From: Legionella geestiana
GTDB lineage: Bacteria; Pseudomonadota; Gammaproteobacteria; Legionellales; Legionellaceae
Direction: 5' to 3'
Assembly (NCBI RefSeq): GCF_004571195.1
Contig: NZ_CP038271.1
Span: 2,096,001 to 2,160,000, forward strand
Length of the DNA stretch: 64,000 bases
Shown: in pieces, positions 42,521-52,743 of the stretch
Layout: each line of letters begins with the position of its first letter
Numbering within the stretch: the stretch's first letter is position 1
The notes under the pieces: model-generated
The model's database searches: none
What the model was told of the DNA's origin: nothing
Seen by the model: the letters and a program-made list of their open reading frames with translations, nothing else
Position numbers and translations under genes: made by a program

Positions 42521-43846
42521 TTATTTTTGTGCGACTGCGAGCCCCTTCAGAATGGTGAGGGCGGCATAAAGCTGATAGTCCTGATGCAGCAGTGAATTAT
42601 CTTCCTGAGAGGTTTTGGCCGCTTTTTCGGCTTCGGGGCTTGCCTTTGTGACCAGGTGGCCGCTCAAATCGGCTTCAGTAAAACCTGAAAGCGGGTTTTT
42701 AGAAGCAGCTTTAGGAATGGCAAGCTCCTCAACCACGATATCCGGTGTAATACCGCGTGCCTGGATGGAAACCCCTGATGGCGTGTAGTAAAGAGCCGTT
42801 GTCAGTTTGATGGCGCGTTTGTCATCAAGTGGCAGGATGGTTTGTACAGACCCCTTTCCGAAACTCTGGGTACCAAGAATGATGGCGCGTTTGTTGTCCT
42901 TCAGAGCGCCCGCGACAATTTCAGACGCCGAAGCAGAGCCATTGTTGATAAGTACGATGAGAGGCGCTTTCTCCAGCATGTCGCCAGGGTTGGCGTAGGC
43001 CGTGAATTTTGAGCCTGGCAGTCTGCCTTCGGTGTAGACAATCATTTCCTGCTTGCCTTTTTTGTCGGTATCAAGGAAGGCATCAGAAACTTCAATGGCC
43101 GTATCCAGCAGGCCGCCCGGGTTGTTGCGAAGGTCAAGCACCATGCCTTTCAGGTGACCGCCTGCCTGCTGGCGCAGTTGAGCGATGGCTTTTTCCATGT
43201 CCTTACCGGTGTTGGCCTGGAACTGGCTCAGGCGAATATAGCCATACTGGTTGTCCAACAGTTCACTTTTCACGCTCTTGACCTGAATGACTTCCCGTAC
43301 CAGCGTAAACTGCAGCGGCTTGCTCTCTCCTTTGCGAAGAATGGTCAAATCCACTGTCGAGCCGGATTTGCCGCGCATGAGATTGACCGCATCCTGGAGG
43401 GTCATGCCCTGTACCGGTTTGTTGCCAAGTTTGATGATGTAGTCGCCGGATTTTATGCCTGCCTTGAAGGCCGGTGTGTCCACCAGTGGGGTGACCACCT
43501 TGACCACGCCGTCTTCCATGGTGACCTCAAGACCAAGACCTCCAAACTCGCCGCTTGTGGCCGTTTGCAGTTCTTTAAAGGCTTCTTCATCCAGATAGGA
43601 CGAGTGAGGGTCGAGGCCATTGAGCATGCCGCGAATGGCGCTGTCAAAGAGTTGCTTGTCGCTGGTTGGTTTCACATAATACTTCTTGATTTGCCCAAGC
43701 GCATTGGAAAAACGCTGTACATCCTCCATCGGGATGCGTCCCGCGCCTTCATCTGCTGCGGCGGCAAAAGCGTGAGGAGAAAACACCAGGGTTACGGTCA
43801 GCAGACTGGTGGCAAGCGCACTCTGGCATTTTGGAATCATGTGCAT
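42521..43846 (-). CDS. ctpA: C-terminal processing peptidase (S41)
   Basis: The 441-residue exported protease has a signal peptide ending near FAAAA. A PDZ domain follows (GGLGLEVTMEDGVVKV, PAFKAGIKSGDYIIKLG). The S41 catalytic Ser lies in INNGSASASEIV and the Lys in GTQSFGKGSVQ. It degrades or trims periplasmic substrates, including murein hydrolase regulators. AGGAG before ATG 43846 supports this start. It lies 71 bp after envC in the gpmI-envC-ctpA transcription unit. Confidence 0.93.
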   Translation of the reverse strand: MHMIPKCQSALATSLLTVTLVFSPHAFAAAADEGAGRIPMEDVQRFSNALGQIKKYYVKPTSDKQLFDSAIRGMLNGLDPHSSYLDEEAFKELQTATSGEFGGLGLEVTMEDGVVKVVTPLVDTPAFKAGIKSGDYIIKLGNKPVQGMTLQDAVNLMRGKSGSTVDLTILRKGESKPLQFTLVREVIQVKSVKSELLDNQYGYIRLSQFQANTGKDMEKAIAQLRQQAGGHLKGMVLDLRNNPGGLLDTAIEVSDAFLDTDKKGKQEMIVYTEGRLPGSKFTAYANPGDMLEKAPLIVLINNGSASASEIVAGALKDNKRAIILGTQSFGKGSVQTILPLDDKRAIKLTTALYYTPSGVSIQARGITPDIVVEELAIPKAASKNPLSGFTEADLSGHLVTKASPEAEKAAKTSQEDNSLLHQDYQLYAALTILKGLAVAQK

Positions 43847-43917
43847 GGTGTTCTCCTGAAAGGGCATCCTGCCCGGGTATCTTGTATGTGTCAAAGCAAT
43901 ATGAATGCCAGAGCGCA

Positions 43918-45021
43918 TCAGGACAACCATTTGAGTGGCGGTATTGCCTTCCCGTATTTTCTTACTTCAAAGTATAGACCGTTCTTTTGCAGCCCTCCTG
44001 TATGGCCAACGGCGGCAATGGTGTCACCCGTCTGCACGTGTTCTCCCCGATGACGGTAGAGCAGTTTATTGTGGCCATAAAGTGTCATGAAGCCGTGACC
44101 GTGATCGATAATAATCAGCATCCCATATCCGTTTAACCAGTCGCTGAAAACCACTTTGCCTGAAGAAACGGCAGTGACCGGTTGCCCCTCGGCGGCAAAA
44201 AGTGTTACGCCCTGATAGGTATTCGCCATGGCACTGCGAGCCACTTTAACCGGCAGTGGCAACTTGCCGTTCATGACGAGCAGGGGCTTGCCTGTTGCCG
44301 GTCTTTGGCTGCTCTGGCGGCTGAGTGTAGCAAGCAGGCGGCTCAGGTTTTCGCGGTTTTTTTGAAATTCCTGCAGCTTGGAACCCTTGGCGGCAATGTC
44401 TTTTTCGAGAGCTGCAAGCACGACCTGCCGCTTTTGACGTTCAAGCTCCAGCACCTGGCGGCGGCGCTCCATCTCACTCTTTTGCACCTGCTGCAATCGC
44501 AGGGTATCTGTAAGATCTTTTTCCTGTGCCTGCAAGCGCATACGTGCTGTACGGGTTTCTTGTATGGACTGCTCGCGTGCCTTCAAAAGATGGTGGTAAT
44601 AGGCCATTAGGCGTGCGAAACGACCCGGGTCTTCGGCATTTAAAAGCCATTTAAGCGGTTGTGATGTGCCCAGTCGATGGCGTGCTTTCAGGTGCAGACG
44701 CACCTGCTGCAGATGGGCCTCAAGCGTGCTGTTTTGTTGAGCGATGCTTTTTCTAAGCGCGTCAATGCGGGCGGCGCGGGTTGCCGCTTCGCGCTCCAGC
44801 GCTTTAAGGCGCGAGAGGCTTGCCGTTATCTGGCGGTCAGTGGCGGCAAGTTCTGCGTTCAGACTCTGGCGCTGGCCTTTGGTTGTGTTGAGGGTTTGTG
44901 TCAGCGAGTTGATTTGCCGCTCCAGCGCCTGCAGCCGGGTTTTCGTCTCGTTGACAGTCTGCCCGCCACCCATTACCGGCAGCGTCACGCCAAGAAAGGC
45001 TGCAAAGAGCCATGCTCTCAT
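43918..45021 (-). CDS. envC: Murein hydrolase activator EnvC
   Basis: The 367-residue protein has a signal peptide, a long coiled-coil region (about residues 25-230, rich in Gln, Arg and Leu) and a degenerate LytM domain. The usual zinc residues are replaced: YQGVTLFAAEG stands where HxxxD is expected, and LYFEVRK where HxH is expected. This matches EnvC, which activates amidases at the septum through FtsEX rather than cutting murein itself. The start ATG overlaps the gpmI stop (ATGA). Confidence 0.92.
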   Translation of the reverse strand: MRAWLFAAFLGVTLPVMGGGQTVNETKTRLQALERQINSLTQTLNTTKGQRQSLNAELAATDRQITASLSRLKALEREAATRAARIDALRKSIAQQNSTLEAHLQQVRLHLKARHRLGTSQPLKWLLNAEDPGRFARLMAYYHHLLKAREQSIQETRTARMRLQAQEKDLTDTLRLQQVQKSEMERRRQVLELERQKRQVVLAALEKDIAAKGSKLQEFQKNRENLSRLLATLSRQSSQRPATGKPLLVMNGKLPLPVKVARSAMANTYQGVTLFAAEGQPVTAVSSGKVVFSDWLNGYGMLIIIDHGHGFMTLYGHNKLLYRHRGEHVQTGDTIAAVGHTGGLQKNGLYFEVRKYGKAIPPLKWLS

Positions 45022-46568
45022 GTGTGCGCTCCGCAAGTGTCTGGCTGCATCAATACTCGCCCGGTCATCTCGGCAGGGGGGGTAATGCCAAGCAGGGTAA
45101 GGACTGTGGGCGCAATATCACTCAGTGTGCCGTGTGTAGTTGTGAAGTGCCAGCCCTCGCCGACAAAAACGAAGGGGACTGGCTCTTCAGTGTGTGCTGT
45201 ATGCGCCTGCTTCGTGGCGGGGTCAAACATTTTCTCGGCATTGCCGTGGTCGGCCGTGATAAGCAGTGTGCCCTTAACGCACGCAAGCGCATTACCAATT
45301 GCGTGCAGCGCAGCATCGATGCTTTCAATGGCTTTAACGGTAGCGGCAAAATCACCGGAGTGCCCGACCATGTCGGCATTGGCATAGTTACAGATTATCA
45401 CATCATGTGTACGGTCTTTGATTGCCTGTACCAGTACATGGGTCAGCTCAGTGGCGCTCATTTCAGGCTTAAGGTCATACGTTGCCACTCTTGGCGAGGG
45501 GATGAGAATACGGTCTTCGTTTGGAAACACCTGCTCACTGCCGCCGTTAAAAAACCAGGTGACATGCGCGTATTTTTCAGTCTCAGCAAGACGCAGCTGA
45601 CTCAATCCCCGGGCAGCAAGCACTTCTCCAAGCGTATTGTGAAGCGTTAAGGGCGGAAAAACAGCATCAGCCACGATATCGCGTGCGTAATTCGTCATGG
45701 TCAGCATGCGCGAGAGCGCGGGCATGTTTTCGCGGGTAAACCCGTTAAAGAGATCATCAACGAGCGCGCGTGTAAGCTGTCGTGCGCGGTCTGCGCGGTA
45801 GTTAAAGAAAAAAACGGCATCGCCATCCATCATCGGATGTTTTTCCCCAATCCGCGCAGGCGGCACAAATTCATCGGTGATGCCCTTCGCGGCAAACGTG
45901 GCAACTGCCTCTTTAGCGCTGGCAAAGTGATGCGGGCTTTCACCAGAAACCAGAAGGCGATAGACAGGCTCAACGCGCTCCCAGCGATTGTCGCGGTCCA
46001 TTGCGTAATAGCGCCCGCTGATGGAGGCAATGGTGGCCACTTGATGCTGCTCAAGAACCCTTTCAAGTCGTGAAAGGCTTGCTTCAGCGCTTTGAGGCGG
46101 CGTATCGCGCCCGTCAAGGAAAAGGTGCAGGCAGACCTTGTTAAACTGGGATTTATCGCAAAGTTCAAGGAAAGCAAAAAGGTGCTTCTCATGGCTGTGC
46201 ACGCCGCCGTCAGAGAGCAGGCCCAAAACGTGCAGTGTGCGCCCGCTTTTTTTCAGGGAAGAAAGCGTCTCCAGTAACAGGGGATTGTTCGCAAATTCGC
46301 CCGTTTCAATGGCGGCGTTAATACGGGTAAAATCCTGGGGAATAACACGTCCGGCACCAATGTGCATGTGTCCAACTTCAGAGTTACCCATCTGTCCCAC
46401 CGGCAATCCGACGGCTTCACCGGAGGCTTCAAGGAGCATATGCGGACAATCACGCCACCAGGCATTCCACTGTGGTGTGCGTGCCGCGGCAATGGCATTG
46501 TCCTGAGTGTCTTCCCGGTAGCCCCAGCCATCAAGAATCAGCAGCACGAGAGGGGTATGGAAAGACAT
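45018..46568 (-). CDS. gpmI: 2,3-bisphosphoglycerate-independent phosphoglycerate mutase
   Basis: The 516-residue enzyme interconverts 3- and 2-phosphoglycerate in glycolysis. It has the metal site LILDGWGY, the phospho-Ser in GQMGNSEVGH (Ser63), DGRDTPP, the FFNYRADRARQ region and the C-terminal metal site NYANADMVGHSG and TADHGNAE. Length is normal. It is the first gene of gpmI-envC-ctpA. Only 25 bp separate its start from an IS982 copy, so its native promoter has been displaced. Confidence 0.97.
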   Translation of the reverse strand: MSFHTPLVLLILDGWGYREDTQDNAIAAARTPQWNAWWRDCPHMLLEASGEAVGLPVGQMGNSEVGHMHIGAGRVIPQDFTRINAAIETGEFANNPLLLETLSSLKKSGRTLHVLGLLSDGGVHSHEKHLFAFLELCDKSQFNKVCLHLFLDGRDTPPQSAEASLSRLERVLEQHQVATIASISGRYYAMDRDNRWERVEPVYRLLVSGESPHHFASAKEAVATFAAKGITDEFVPPARIGEKHPMMDGDAVFFFNYRADRARQLTRALVDDLFNGFTRENMPALSRMLTMTNYARDIVADAVFPPLTLHNTLGEVLAARGLSQLRLAETEKYAHVTWFFNGGSEQVFPNEDRILIPSPRVATYDLKPEMSATELTHVLVQAIKDRTHDVIICNYANADMVGHSGDFAATVKAIESIDAALHAIGNALACVKGTLLITADHGNAEKMFDPATKQAHTAHTEEPVPFVFVGEGWHFTTTHGTLSDIAPTVLTLLGITPPAEMTGRVLMQPDTCGAHT

Positions 46569-46593
46569 GCACGACTCCAGAAATATAAAAAAA

Positions 46594-47608
46594 ACGCCGT
46601 GTGCAACTTACAACGGGGCGACAAGTCCATCAAACTGGGTTAATTTTGCCCCTCGCTTGTGATTAAGAAAGCATCCAATTGTATGCGCCAAGGTTTTTCG
46701 TCCGATTCTGCTGGTCAGGTGCCAGAGGTCGCGAGCCCTGACTTTTTGAATATGAAAGCGCTCTGTCAGTTGCCCAATCACCGTTTCAACCAATCTGCGG
46801 GTAGATACGAGCCACTTGCTAAAATCTGAGCCGCGTGGGTCTGTCATATTGGAGCGCAGAGGCGTTTGCAGGGTAACATTCGTATGTTGTCGGATTTGTT
46901 CCTGAAAATCTTGGCCTATCAATCCCTTATCAGCAATAATCATGCCCTGTACGTTGTCGAGATTATCCCAGACGGACTCTCGTTCATCAATGTTTGCCTG
47001 TGTGACGGTTATGGCGGTAATGACGCCTTGTGAGTCAATCAACAGATTGCCCTTGAACCCATAATAGCGCTCATTTTTTGAGGCGCAGTAGCCATAAGCG
47101 GCGGCCTCTGAGAACAACCGGGAAAAGTTAGCGCGCCTGAAGTGACAAATTGGCAAAGGAAATCCGTCAGACATATGGAGTGAGTCATTGAAGGTACCCA
47201 GTTTCCCGGCCAGCAATTTTTGAATGCTTTGCTTAACGGCCCACAACTTGGCTGATTGCCTGGCGAAGCTCGTCCTGTCTCCAAGCCCGGGAAACCAATT
47301 CTGCCAGTGTCGCTTGAAATATGACCAAATTGCCTTATCGGTATCAAGCCCGAGAAACTCGCCAACCAGCTCTATCGTGATCACCTCGGGATCGGAGAGC
47401 CTGGGTGCAAAGCCTCGGGTTCTCAACTTTGTGATAACGGCCTTTTTGTAAAGGGAATCTATCAAACAAAAAGTACTAATGATAAAATCCTCAACCGGCA
47501 CAGCATACTCCTTGTAGTCCTGGATCGTCGGAAAATCAAGAACTTACAAAATTATGCTGTGCCTTTCAAGCATCCACTCTCTTATCCATTAAAAGTTGCA
47601 CACGGCGT
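46594..47608 (-). mobile_element. IS982-family insertion sequence, copy 2 (1015 bp)
   Basis: Same ends (ACGCCGTGTGCAACTT inverted), same length and same transposase as copy 1. It is flanked by runs of seven A on both sides, consistent with a target duplication in an A-rich site. It sits between the gpmI start and the coaBC promoter region with its transposase reading toward gpmI. Confidence 0.92.
46608..47501 (-). CDS. IS982-family transposase, copy 2
   Basis: The 297 residues are identical to the transposase at 25424-26317, with the same DDE motifs. It is transcribed toward gpmI, so read-through could feed the glycolytic operon. Confidence 0.92.
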   Translation of the reverse strand: MPVEDFIISTFCLIDSLYKKAVITKLRTRGFAPRLSDPEVITIELVGEFLGLDTDKAIWSYFKRHWQNWFPGLGDRTSFARQSAKLWAVKQSIQKLLAGKLGTFNDSLHMSDGFPLPICHFRRANFSRLFSEAAAYGYCASKNERYYGFKGNLLIDSQGVITAITVTQANIDERESVWDNLDNVQGMIIADKGLIGQDFQEQIRQHTNVTLQTPLRSNMTDPRGSDFSKWLVSTRRLVETVIGQLTERFHIQKVRARDLWHLTSRIGRKTLAHTIGCFLNHKRGAKLTQFDGLVAPL

Positions 47609-47963
47609 AAAAAAATCATTCTAGCATGCGTGTTGAGGGCTGCCCATATGAAACGCTCGACTTTCATGACAGCGCCTGCAATACCAAACGCCAGGTTGCC
47701 ATAATTTGTTTTGCGTACTGAAGCCCGGCATCGGTGCATTTTCATGCATCCATCCCTGGGCTTATCAGCCCAGGCTACGGCGCTACTTTTAAATAACGCC
47801 ATGTACTTTGCGAGTTTTTTGCAGGCTGGCATTGAAGTGCTGTTTGAGTGCGTACTAACTCACTGGAATCGGGAAACAGGATTGGTTTTTATCCAAACAG
47901 CTGCTGTATAATGCGCGTAAAGTTGGTGATAAAGTATACGATTCAACTATCGTAAGGTACTTC
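47609..47963 (+). other. 355-bp intergenic region between IS982 and coaBC
   Basis: It holds a hairpin, CCTGGGCT/AGCCCAGG at 47755-47774 with a TATC loop, which may be a bidirectional terminator or a repeat unit. A TATAAT lies about 50 bp before coaBC without a well-spaced -35. The native gpmI promoter was probably in this stretch before the insertion. No protein gene is seen. Confidence 0.5.
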
Positions 47964-49217
47964 ATGCGCGATTTCCAGGGTAAAAACATTCTCGTCGGCA
48001 TTTGTGGCGGTATTGCTGCCTGCAAGTCGGTACTTCTGGTGCGCGAGCTTGTGAAGCTTGGGGCGTGTGTGCGCGTAGTGCTGACACCTTCTGCCCGCGA
48101 ATTTGTAACGCCACTGAGCCTGCAGGCGCTTTCGGGTAATCCCGTGCATGAATCGCTGCTCGATACGGAAGCGGAGCGTGCCATGGGGCATATCGCGCTC
48201 GCACGCTGGGCCGATGCCATCGTTATCGCACCCGCAACGGCGCATACCATGGCGAAACTGGCGCACGGTCTTGCCGATGATTTGCTCGCGACCCTTTGCC
48301 TCGTGGCCGATGTACCATTGCTGCTTGCGCCTGGAATGAACCACAGCATGTGGCAACATCCCGCAACACGCGCTAACAGATCGCTCCTTCAAGCGCGGGG
48401 CGTGCGATTTGTGGGACCGGACTCTGGGTCACTTGCCTGTGGCGAGGAAGGGGATGGGCGCATGAGTGAGGTGGATGACATCCTTGATGCTCTGCGTCTG
48501 CTCTCGCTCGGACCTGTTCTTAAAGGACAGCATGTTCTGATTACCGCGGGTCCCACGCGTGAAGCGCTTGATCCCGTCCGTTTTGTGTCTAATCACAGTT
48601 CAGGCCGCATGGGCTACGCACTTGCGCGCGCCGCGCGCACAGCCGGTGCGCAGGTAACCCTCGTAAGTGGTTCCTGTTCCCTTCAGGCACCTCAGGGGGT
48701 AGATACGGTGCAGGTGGAGTCGGCGCAGCAGATGCTTGATGCCGTGATGCACCATCTTTACCCGGGAAGTCTTTTTATCGGATGTGCCGCGGTTGCTGAT
48801 TATCAGCCACGAAGCGTACACGCGCAAAAAATGCCAAAATCCGCAGAGGGCAGCTTGACGCTTGAGATGCATGCGACCCCGGATATTATCGCGAGCGTTG
48901 CGGCTGTGGGGCGCGCGGCATGCGTAGTCGGATTTGCCGCGCAAACGCATGATGTGCTTGCATATGCGCGCAAAAAACGCCTGGCGAAAGGGCTTGATGT
49001 CATTATTGCCAATCAGGTAGGTGAAGGCATGGGCTTTGGTGCCGCTGGCAACGCGGTAACCATTATCGACAATGCTCGCGAAATTGCGCTTCCCCATACC
49101 CACAAAACCCGTCTTGCGGGTGAGATTATTGCAATCCTTGCGACAAGGCTTCAAAATGACGCCCTTAATCTCCAGGGGGAGTCGCATGCAATACCCGATA
49201 CAGCTGAAAATCCTTGA
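47964..49217 (+). CDS. coaBC: Bifunctional phosphopantothenoylcysteine decarboxylase/synthetase
   Basis: The 417-residue protein has an N-terminal flavin decarboxylase domain ([19 protein letters not shown], active His in [23 protein letters not shown]) and a C-terminal synthetase domain ([36 protein letters not shown]). It carries out two steps of coenzyme A synthesis. The last 32 bp overlap dut, giving coaBC-dut-algC. Confidence 0.97.
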   Translation: MRDFQGKNILVGICGGIAACKSVLLVRELVKLGACVRVVLTPSAREFVTPLSLQALSGNPVHESLLDTEAERAMGHIALARWADAIVIAPATAHTMAKLAHGLADDLLATLCLVADVPLLLAPGMNHSMWQHPATRANRSLLQARGVRFVGPDSGSLACGEEGDGRMSEVDDILDALRLLSLGPVLKGQHVLITAGPTREALDPVRFVSNHSSGRMGYALARAARTAGAQVTLVSGSCSLQAPQGVDTVQVESAQQMLDAVMHHLYPGSLFIGCAAVADYQPRSVHAQKMPKSAEGSLTLEMHATPDIIASVAAVGRAACVVGFAAQTHDVLAYARKKRLAKGLDVIIANQVGEGMGFGAAGNAVTIIDNAREIALPHTHKTRLAGEIIAILATRLQNDALNLQGESHAIPDTAENP

Positions 49218-49644
49218 CCCGCGTGCGGGCAGCCAGTTTCCATTACCGGAATATGCAACTGACGGTTCGGCAGGCCTTGACCTGCGTGCCTGTATGGATG
49301 CTCCTTTACAAATCGCACCTGGTGAAACCGTGCTGATTGGTACAGGGCTTGCCATTTATATCGAAAACCCGGAACTCGCTGCGGTTATTCTGCCGCGCTC
49401 AGGTCTTGGTCACAAACATGGCATCGTTCTTGGTAACCTCGTGGGCCTGATTGATGCCGACTACCAGGGTGAACTTAAAATTTCCTGCTGGAACCGTGGT
49501 CAGGACTGCTTTACCGTTAACCCCGGCGAGCGCATTGCGCAACTGGTCTTTGTGCCGGTAGCACGTGTACAATTTCGTGAGGTCAGCGAATTTGCTCCAA
49601 GTGCACGCGGTGAAGGTGGATTTGGCAGTTCGGGGAGACAATAG
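49186..49644 (+). CDS. dut: dUTP diphosphatase
   Basis: The 152-residue trimeric dUTPase has its five motifs: [41 protein letters not shown] and GEGGFGSSG. It removes dUTP and supplies dUMP. ATG 49186, inside the end of coaBC and behind AGGGGGA, gives the standard N-terminus. Confidence 0.97.
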   Translation: MQYPIQLKILDPRAGSQFPLPEYATDGSAGLDLRACMDAPLQIAPGETVLIGTGLAIYIENPELAAVILPRSGLGHKHGIVLGNLVGLIDADYQGELKISCWNRGQDCFTVNPGERIAQLVFVPVARVQFREVSEFAPSARGEGGFGSSGRQ

Positions 49645-49647
49645 CGG

Positions 49648-51045
49648 ATGAGCCATACCCGCTATCACATTCGTCCGGTCGAATCCTCTGTATTCAGAGC
49701 GTATGATATCCGCGGCATTGTCGGGGAGACGCTTGACGAGAATGCCTATTACAGCTTTGGACGGGCACTTGCCATGCGGTTGCAATCAGAAGTGCGCGAT
49801 ACGACGTTTCTGGCACGCGATGGACGCACAACGGGCCCCGCACTGTGTGATGCACTGGCAGCAGGGCTGACAGAAGGCGGTATTCACGTGGTGAACCTCG
49901 GTGCCATCCCAACGCCATTGCTTTATTTTGCTGCGAGTACGCGTGCGATTGACAGCGGTCTCATGGTTACCGGCAGCCATAACCCGGCGGGTTATAATGG
50001 CCTGAAAATGGTGCTTGCCGGCAAGGCGCAGGCAGGAGAGGCCATTCAGGAGCTTTGCGCATTGGTGAATGCCGGAGAATTCTGCAGCGGTCAAGGCAAG
50101 CTTTCTTTTGATGACATTCGCGCCGATTATAACGCGCGCATTCTTGCCGATGTTAAACTCTCCCGCCCGCTGAAAGTGGTGGTTGATGCCGGTAACGGAA
50201 TAGCTGGCCCCATTATTCCGGGGCTTTTGCGTGCTTTAGGCTGTGAAGTGATTCCGCTCTATTGTGAGGTGGATGGCGCTTTTCCCAATCATCATCCCGA
50301 CCCCACGGTAGAATCGAATCTCCTTGATTTACGGGCGGCAGTTCTTGCTCATCAGGCCGACATCGGGCTGGCTTTTGACGGCGATGGCGACCGGCTTGGC
50401 GTGCTTGATGAAAAAGGCCGCATTATCTGGCCCGATCGCCTTCTCATGTGTTATGCCCGCGAAATATTGGGACGTCGTTCAGGGGCGCGCATCGTCTATG
50501 ATGTGAAATGTTCCGCCCATCTCGGGCAGGTGATTGAGGCGAGCGGTGGCGTCCCGGTGATGTGCCCGACCGGTCATTCGCTCGTGAAGGCGGTAATGAA
50601 GCGTGAAGCGGCAGCCCTTGCCGGTGAAATGAGCGGACACATTTTTTTTGGCGATCGCTGGTACGGTTTTGATGATGCACTCTACAGCGCCTGTAGACTT
50701 CTTGAAATCGTCAGTCGCTCTGATAAAACGCTCAGTGAACAGTTTGCTGATATCCCCGACAGCATTAATACGCCAGAAATCCAGATTGCCATTTCTGATG
50801 CTGAAAAATTCGCGTATATGCAGCGTTTTTGTGCCGAAGCCCGCTTCCCGGGCGCGCGTACGGTCACTATTGACGGGCTTCGGGTTGAGTATGGTGATGG
50901 CTGGGGGCTTTTGCGTGCGTCCAACACCACGCCATGCCTCGTGGCACGGTTTGAAGCAGATTCAGCAGCGGCCATGGAGCGGATACAGTCAGCGTTTCGC
51001 GAGCAGATGCAGCGGGTGAGCTCTGGCCTGCAGGTGCCTTTTTAG
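49648..51045 (+). CDS. algC: Phosphomannomutase/phosphoglucomutase
   Basis: The 465-residue alpha-D-phosphohexomutase has a phospho-Ser loop TGSHNPAGYNG (Ser110), metal loop DGDGDRLG, sugar-binding GEMSGHIFF and the C-terminal RASNTTPCLVARFE. It makes mannose-1-P or glucose-1-P for LPS and exopolysaccharide. It starts 3 bp after dut. Confidence 0.93.
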   Translation: MSHTRYHIRPVESSVFRAYDIRGIVGETLDENAYYSFGRALAMRLQSEVRDTTFLARDGRTTGPALCDALAAGLTEGGIHVVNLGAIPTPLLYFAASTRAIDSGLMVTGSHNPAGYNGLKMVLAGKAQAGEAIQELCALVNAGEFCSGQGKLSFDDIRADYNARILADVKLSRPLKVVVDAGNGIAGPIIPGLLRALGCEVIPLYCEVDGAFPNHHPDPTVESNLLDLRAAVLAHQADIGLAFDGDGDRLGVLDEKGRIIWPDRLLMCYAREILGRRSGARIVYDVKCSAHLGQVIEASGGVPVMCPTGHSLVKAVMKREAAALAGEMSGHIFFGDRWYGFDDALYSACRLLEIVSRSDKTLSEQFADIPDSINTPEIQIAISDAEKFAYMQRFCAEARFPGARTVTIDGLRVEYGDGWGLLRASNTTPCLVARFEADSAAAMERIQSAFREQMQRVSSGLQVPF

Positions 51046-52743
51046 TCAGGGGAGTTTGCGTGCAGCTATCAGCAGAAGCTCCAGAGGCTTGTTGTCCTGT
51101 GTGCGTGCCTGAACGCGTTTCTCTTCCATGATTTCAAATGAAAGGCTTTTAAGAAGTGCCTGCAATTTTGATGGATGATGGGCAAAGCGCGCGTTTTGCT
51201 GCAGATGAAAGAGGTCTTCTGATTCTGAAGGTTCAATGCTGAAAATAAAAAGTCCACCGGGATGCATGTGCGCGCTGATTTCTGCAAAGAGTGTTTGCAG
51301 CGAGCCGATATAGGGCAGTACTTCTGCGGCAGTGATGAGGTCAAAGTGCCTGTCAGTCTGCTTGAAAAAATCCACCAGTTCCGCTTTTTCAAGGGCATCA
51401 TACAGACCGCGCTCCTTTGCGCGCTTCAACATTTTGGGTGAGAGGTCGACACCGGTTAAATGCGTGCATAATGGCCGCAGGAAGGGGGCGAGAAGTCCAG
51501 TGCCTGCGCCAAGGTCAACAGCGTTTTCTGCGCGATGTAAAAGGTGGGTTTCCATCATGGCGCCAATGGTTTCAGGCAGGACATAGTGAAGGGTTTCCTG
51601 CATGTGTCGGTCATAGTAGAGCGCGTAGTTGTCAAAGAGTTGAGTGATGTAAGCAGGATTGGTGTCAGCGGCTTCACTGTTGCCGGTGAGTGCCTGCAGC
51701 ATGTGCCGGCAGGCGTCATCCTGAGGATTCAGTGCAAGTGCTTTTTCGAGGAGTGCCATGGCTTCTTCACGCAGTCCCTGTCGGATACGGATAGCCGCCA
51801 GGTTGACCAAAGCCGGTGCATGCGCGGGTGCCTTTTGTAACAGGATAAGCAAATGATCGCTGGCCTCTTTCAGAAAACCAAGCGTCATGCGCGCAACGGC
51901 AGCATTATACAGGTATTCAAGATTATCGGGGGTTTCCTGAAGCAGAATGTCATAATGCGTCAGCGCGTTTTCAAAGCGGTCATACTGCATGAAAGTAGCA
52001 GCAAGGTTACTGCGCGCTTCAGTGAGGCTGTTGTCGAGCGCGAGAGCCTTGGTGAAATACGCGATGGCATGCTGCCCTTCATCGCGTTTCAGGGCGATTA
52101 CGCCAAGGTTGGTCAGTGCCAGTACGTGTTCAGGATGGCTGTCTAAAACCTGTAAAAAATCCTTTTCTGCTGCATCTACCGTGTTTTCATTCAGTAAAAG
52201 AACGGCGTGGTGAAAGCGCGCCTCGGTGTGTTCCGGCGCAAGTGCGAGCACATTGGCAAACTGGATAAGTGCTGAATGGCTGTCAGCCTTTTTCAGGAAA
52301 AGCAGGCCAAGGTTGTAATGGGCATTGATAAATCCAGGATGCAATGCCAGAGCCTCGGCATAATGGCGCAACGCGCCATCTGTATCACCTGTTTTTGCAA
52401 GCAGCGTGGCCAGATTGTGATGTGCAAAAGCATCTGTAGGTGCAAGGGCGATGGCTTTTTGATAACAGGCAAAGGCCTCCTGCGGCCGTGAGCTGTGAAA
52501 AAGCGCATTACCAAGATGCTTTTGAATCACGGCATCTTCCGGTGCAAGTGCTACTGCGCGCTCGAGTGCGTCAACAGATTCTTTCATCATGCCACTGCCT
52601 GCATGCGCAAGCCCTAGAAGGTGCAGCGCATCGGCGTCATTGGGGCATTCAGCAAGGTGAGGTTCCAGTTCGGCTTTGGCCTCAATCGGCTGATGGTTTT
52701 GCAGGGCTTTGCGGGCTGCATCCAGTCTGCTCTGGCGTGTCAT
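51046..52743 (-). CDS. TPR-repeat protein with C-terminal SAM methyltransferase domain
   Basis: In this 565-residue protein residues 1-370 are ten or so TPR units (for example DADALHLLGLAHAGSGM, AIQLAP-like ALALHPGFINAHYNLGLLFL). From about 375 a class I methyltransferase follows (AVDLGAGTGLLAPFLRP, GVDLSPKMLKRAKERG, LITAAEVLPYIG). Similar fusions exist in proteobacteria; the TPR part probably selects a protein partner. The start overlaps the GNAT stop (ATGA), so rdgB, GNAT and this gene form one operon. Confidence 0.85.
   Translation of the reverse strand: MTRQSRLDAARKALQNHQPIEAKAELEPHLAECPNDADALHLLGLAHAGSGMMKESVDALERAVALAPEDAVIQKHLGNALFHSSRPQEAFACYQKAIALAPTDAFAHHNLATLLAKTGDTDGALRHYAEALALHPGFINAHYNLGLLFLKKADSHSALIQFANVLALAPEHTEARFHHAVLLLNENTVDAAEKDFLQVLDSHPEHVLALTNLGVIALKRDEGQHAIAYFTKALALDNSLTEARSNLAATFMQYDRFENALTHYDILLQETPDNLEYLYNAAVARMTLGFLKEASDHLLILLQKAPAHAPALVNLAAIRIRQGLREEAMALLEKALALNPQDDACRHMLQALTGNSEAADTNPAYITQLFDNYALYYDRHMQETLHYVLPETIGAMMETHLLHRAENAVDLGAGTGLLAPFLRPLCTHLTGVDLSPKMLKRAKERGLYDALEKAELVDFFKQTDRHFDLITAAEVLPYIGSLQTLFAEISAHMHPGGLFIFSIEPSESEDLFHLQQNARFAHHPSKLQALLKSLSFEIMEEKRVQARTQDNKPLELLLIAARKLP

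Noticed and set aside
43918..45021. EnvC as an active M23 peptidase
   Set aside because: The zinc-binding residues of the LytM site are replaced, as in activator-type EnvC proteins.
47566..47832. 88-residue minus-strand frame at the right end of IS982 copy 2
   Set aside because: It crosses the IS boundary and a hairpin, and shows no homology-like features.
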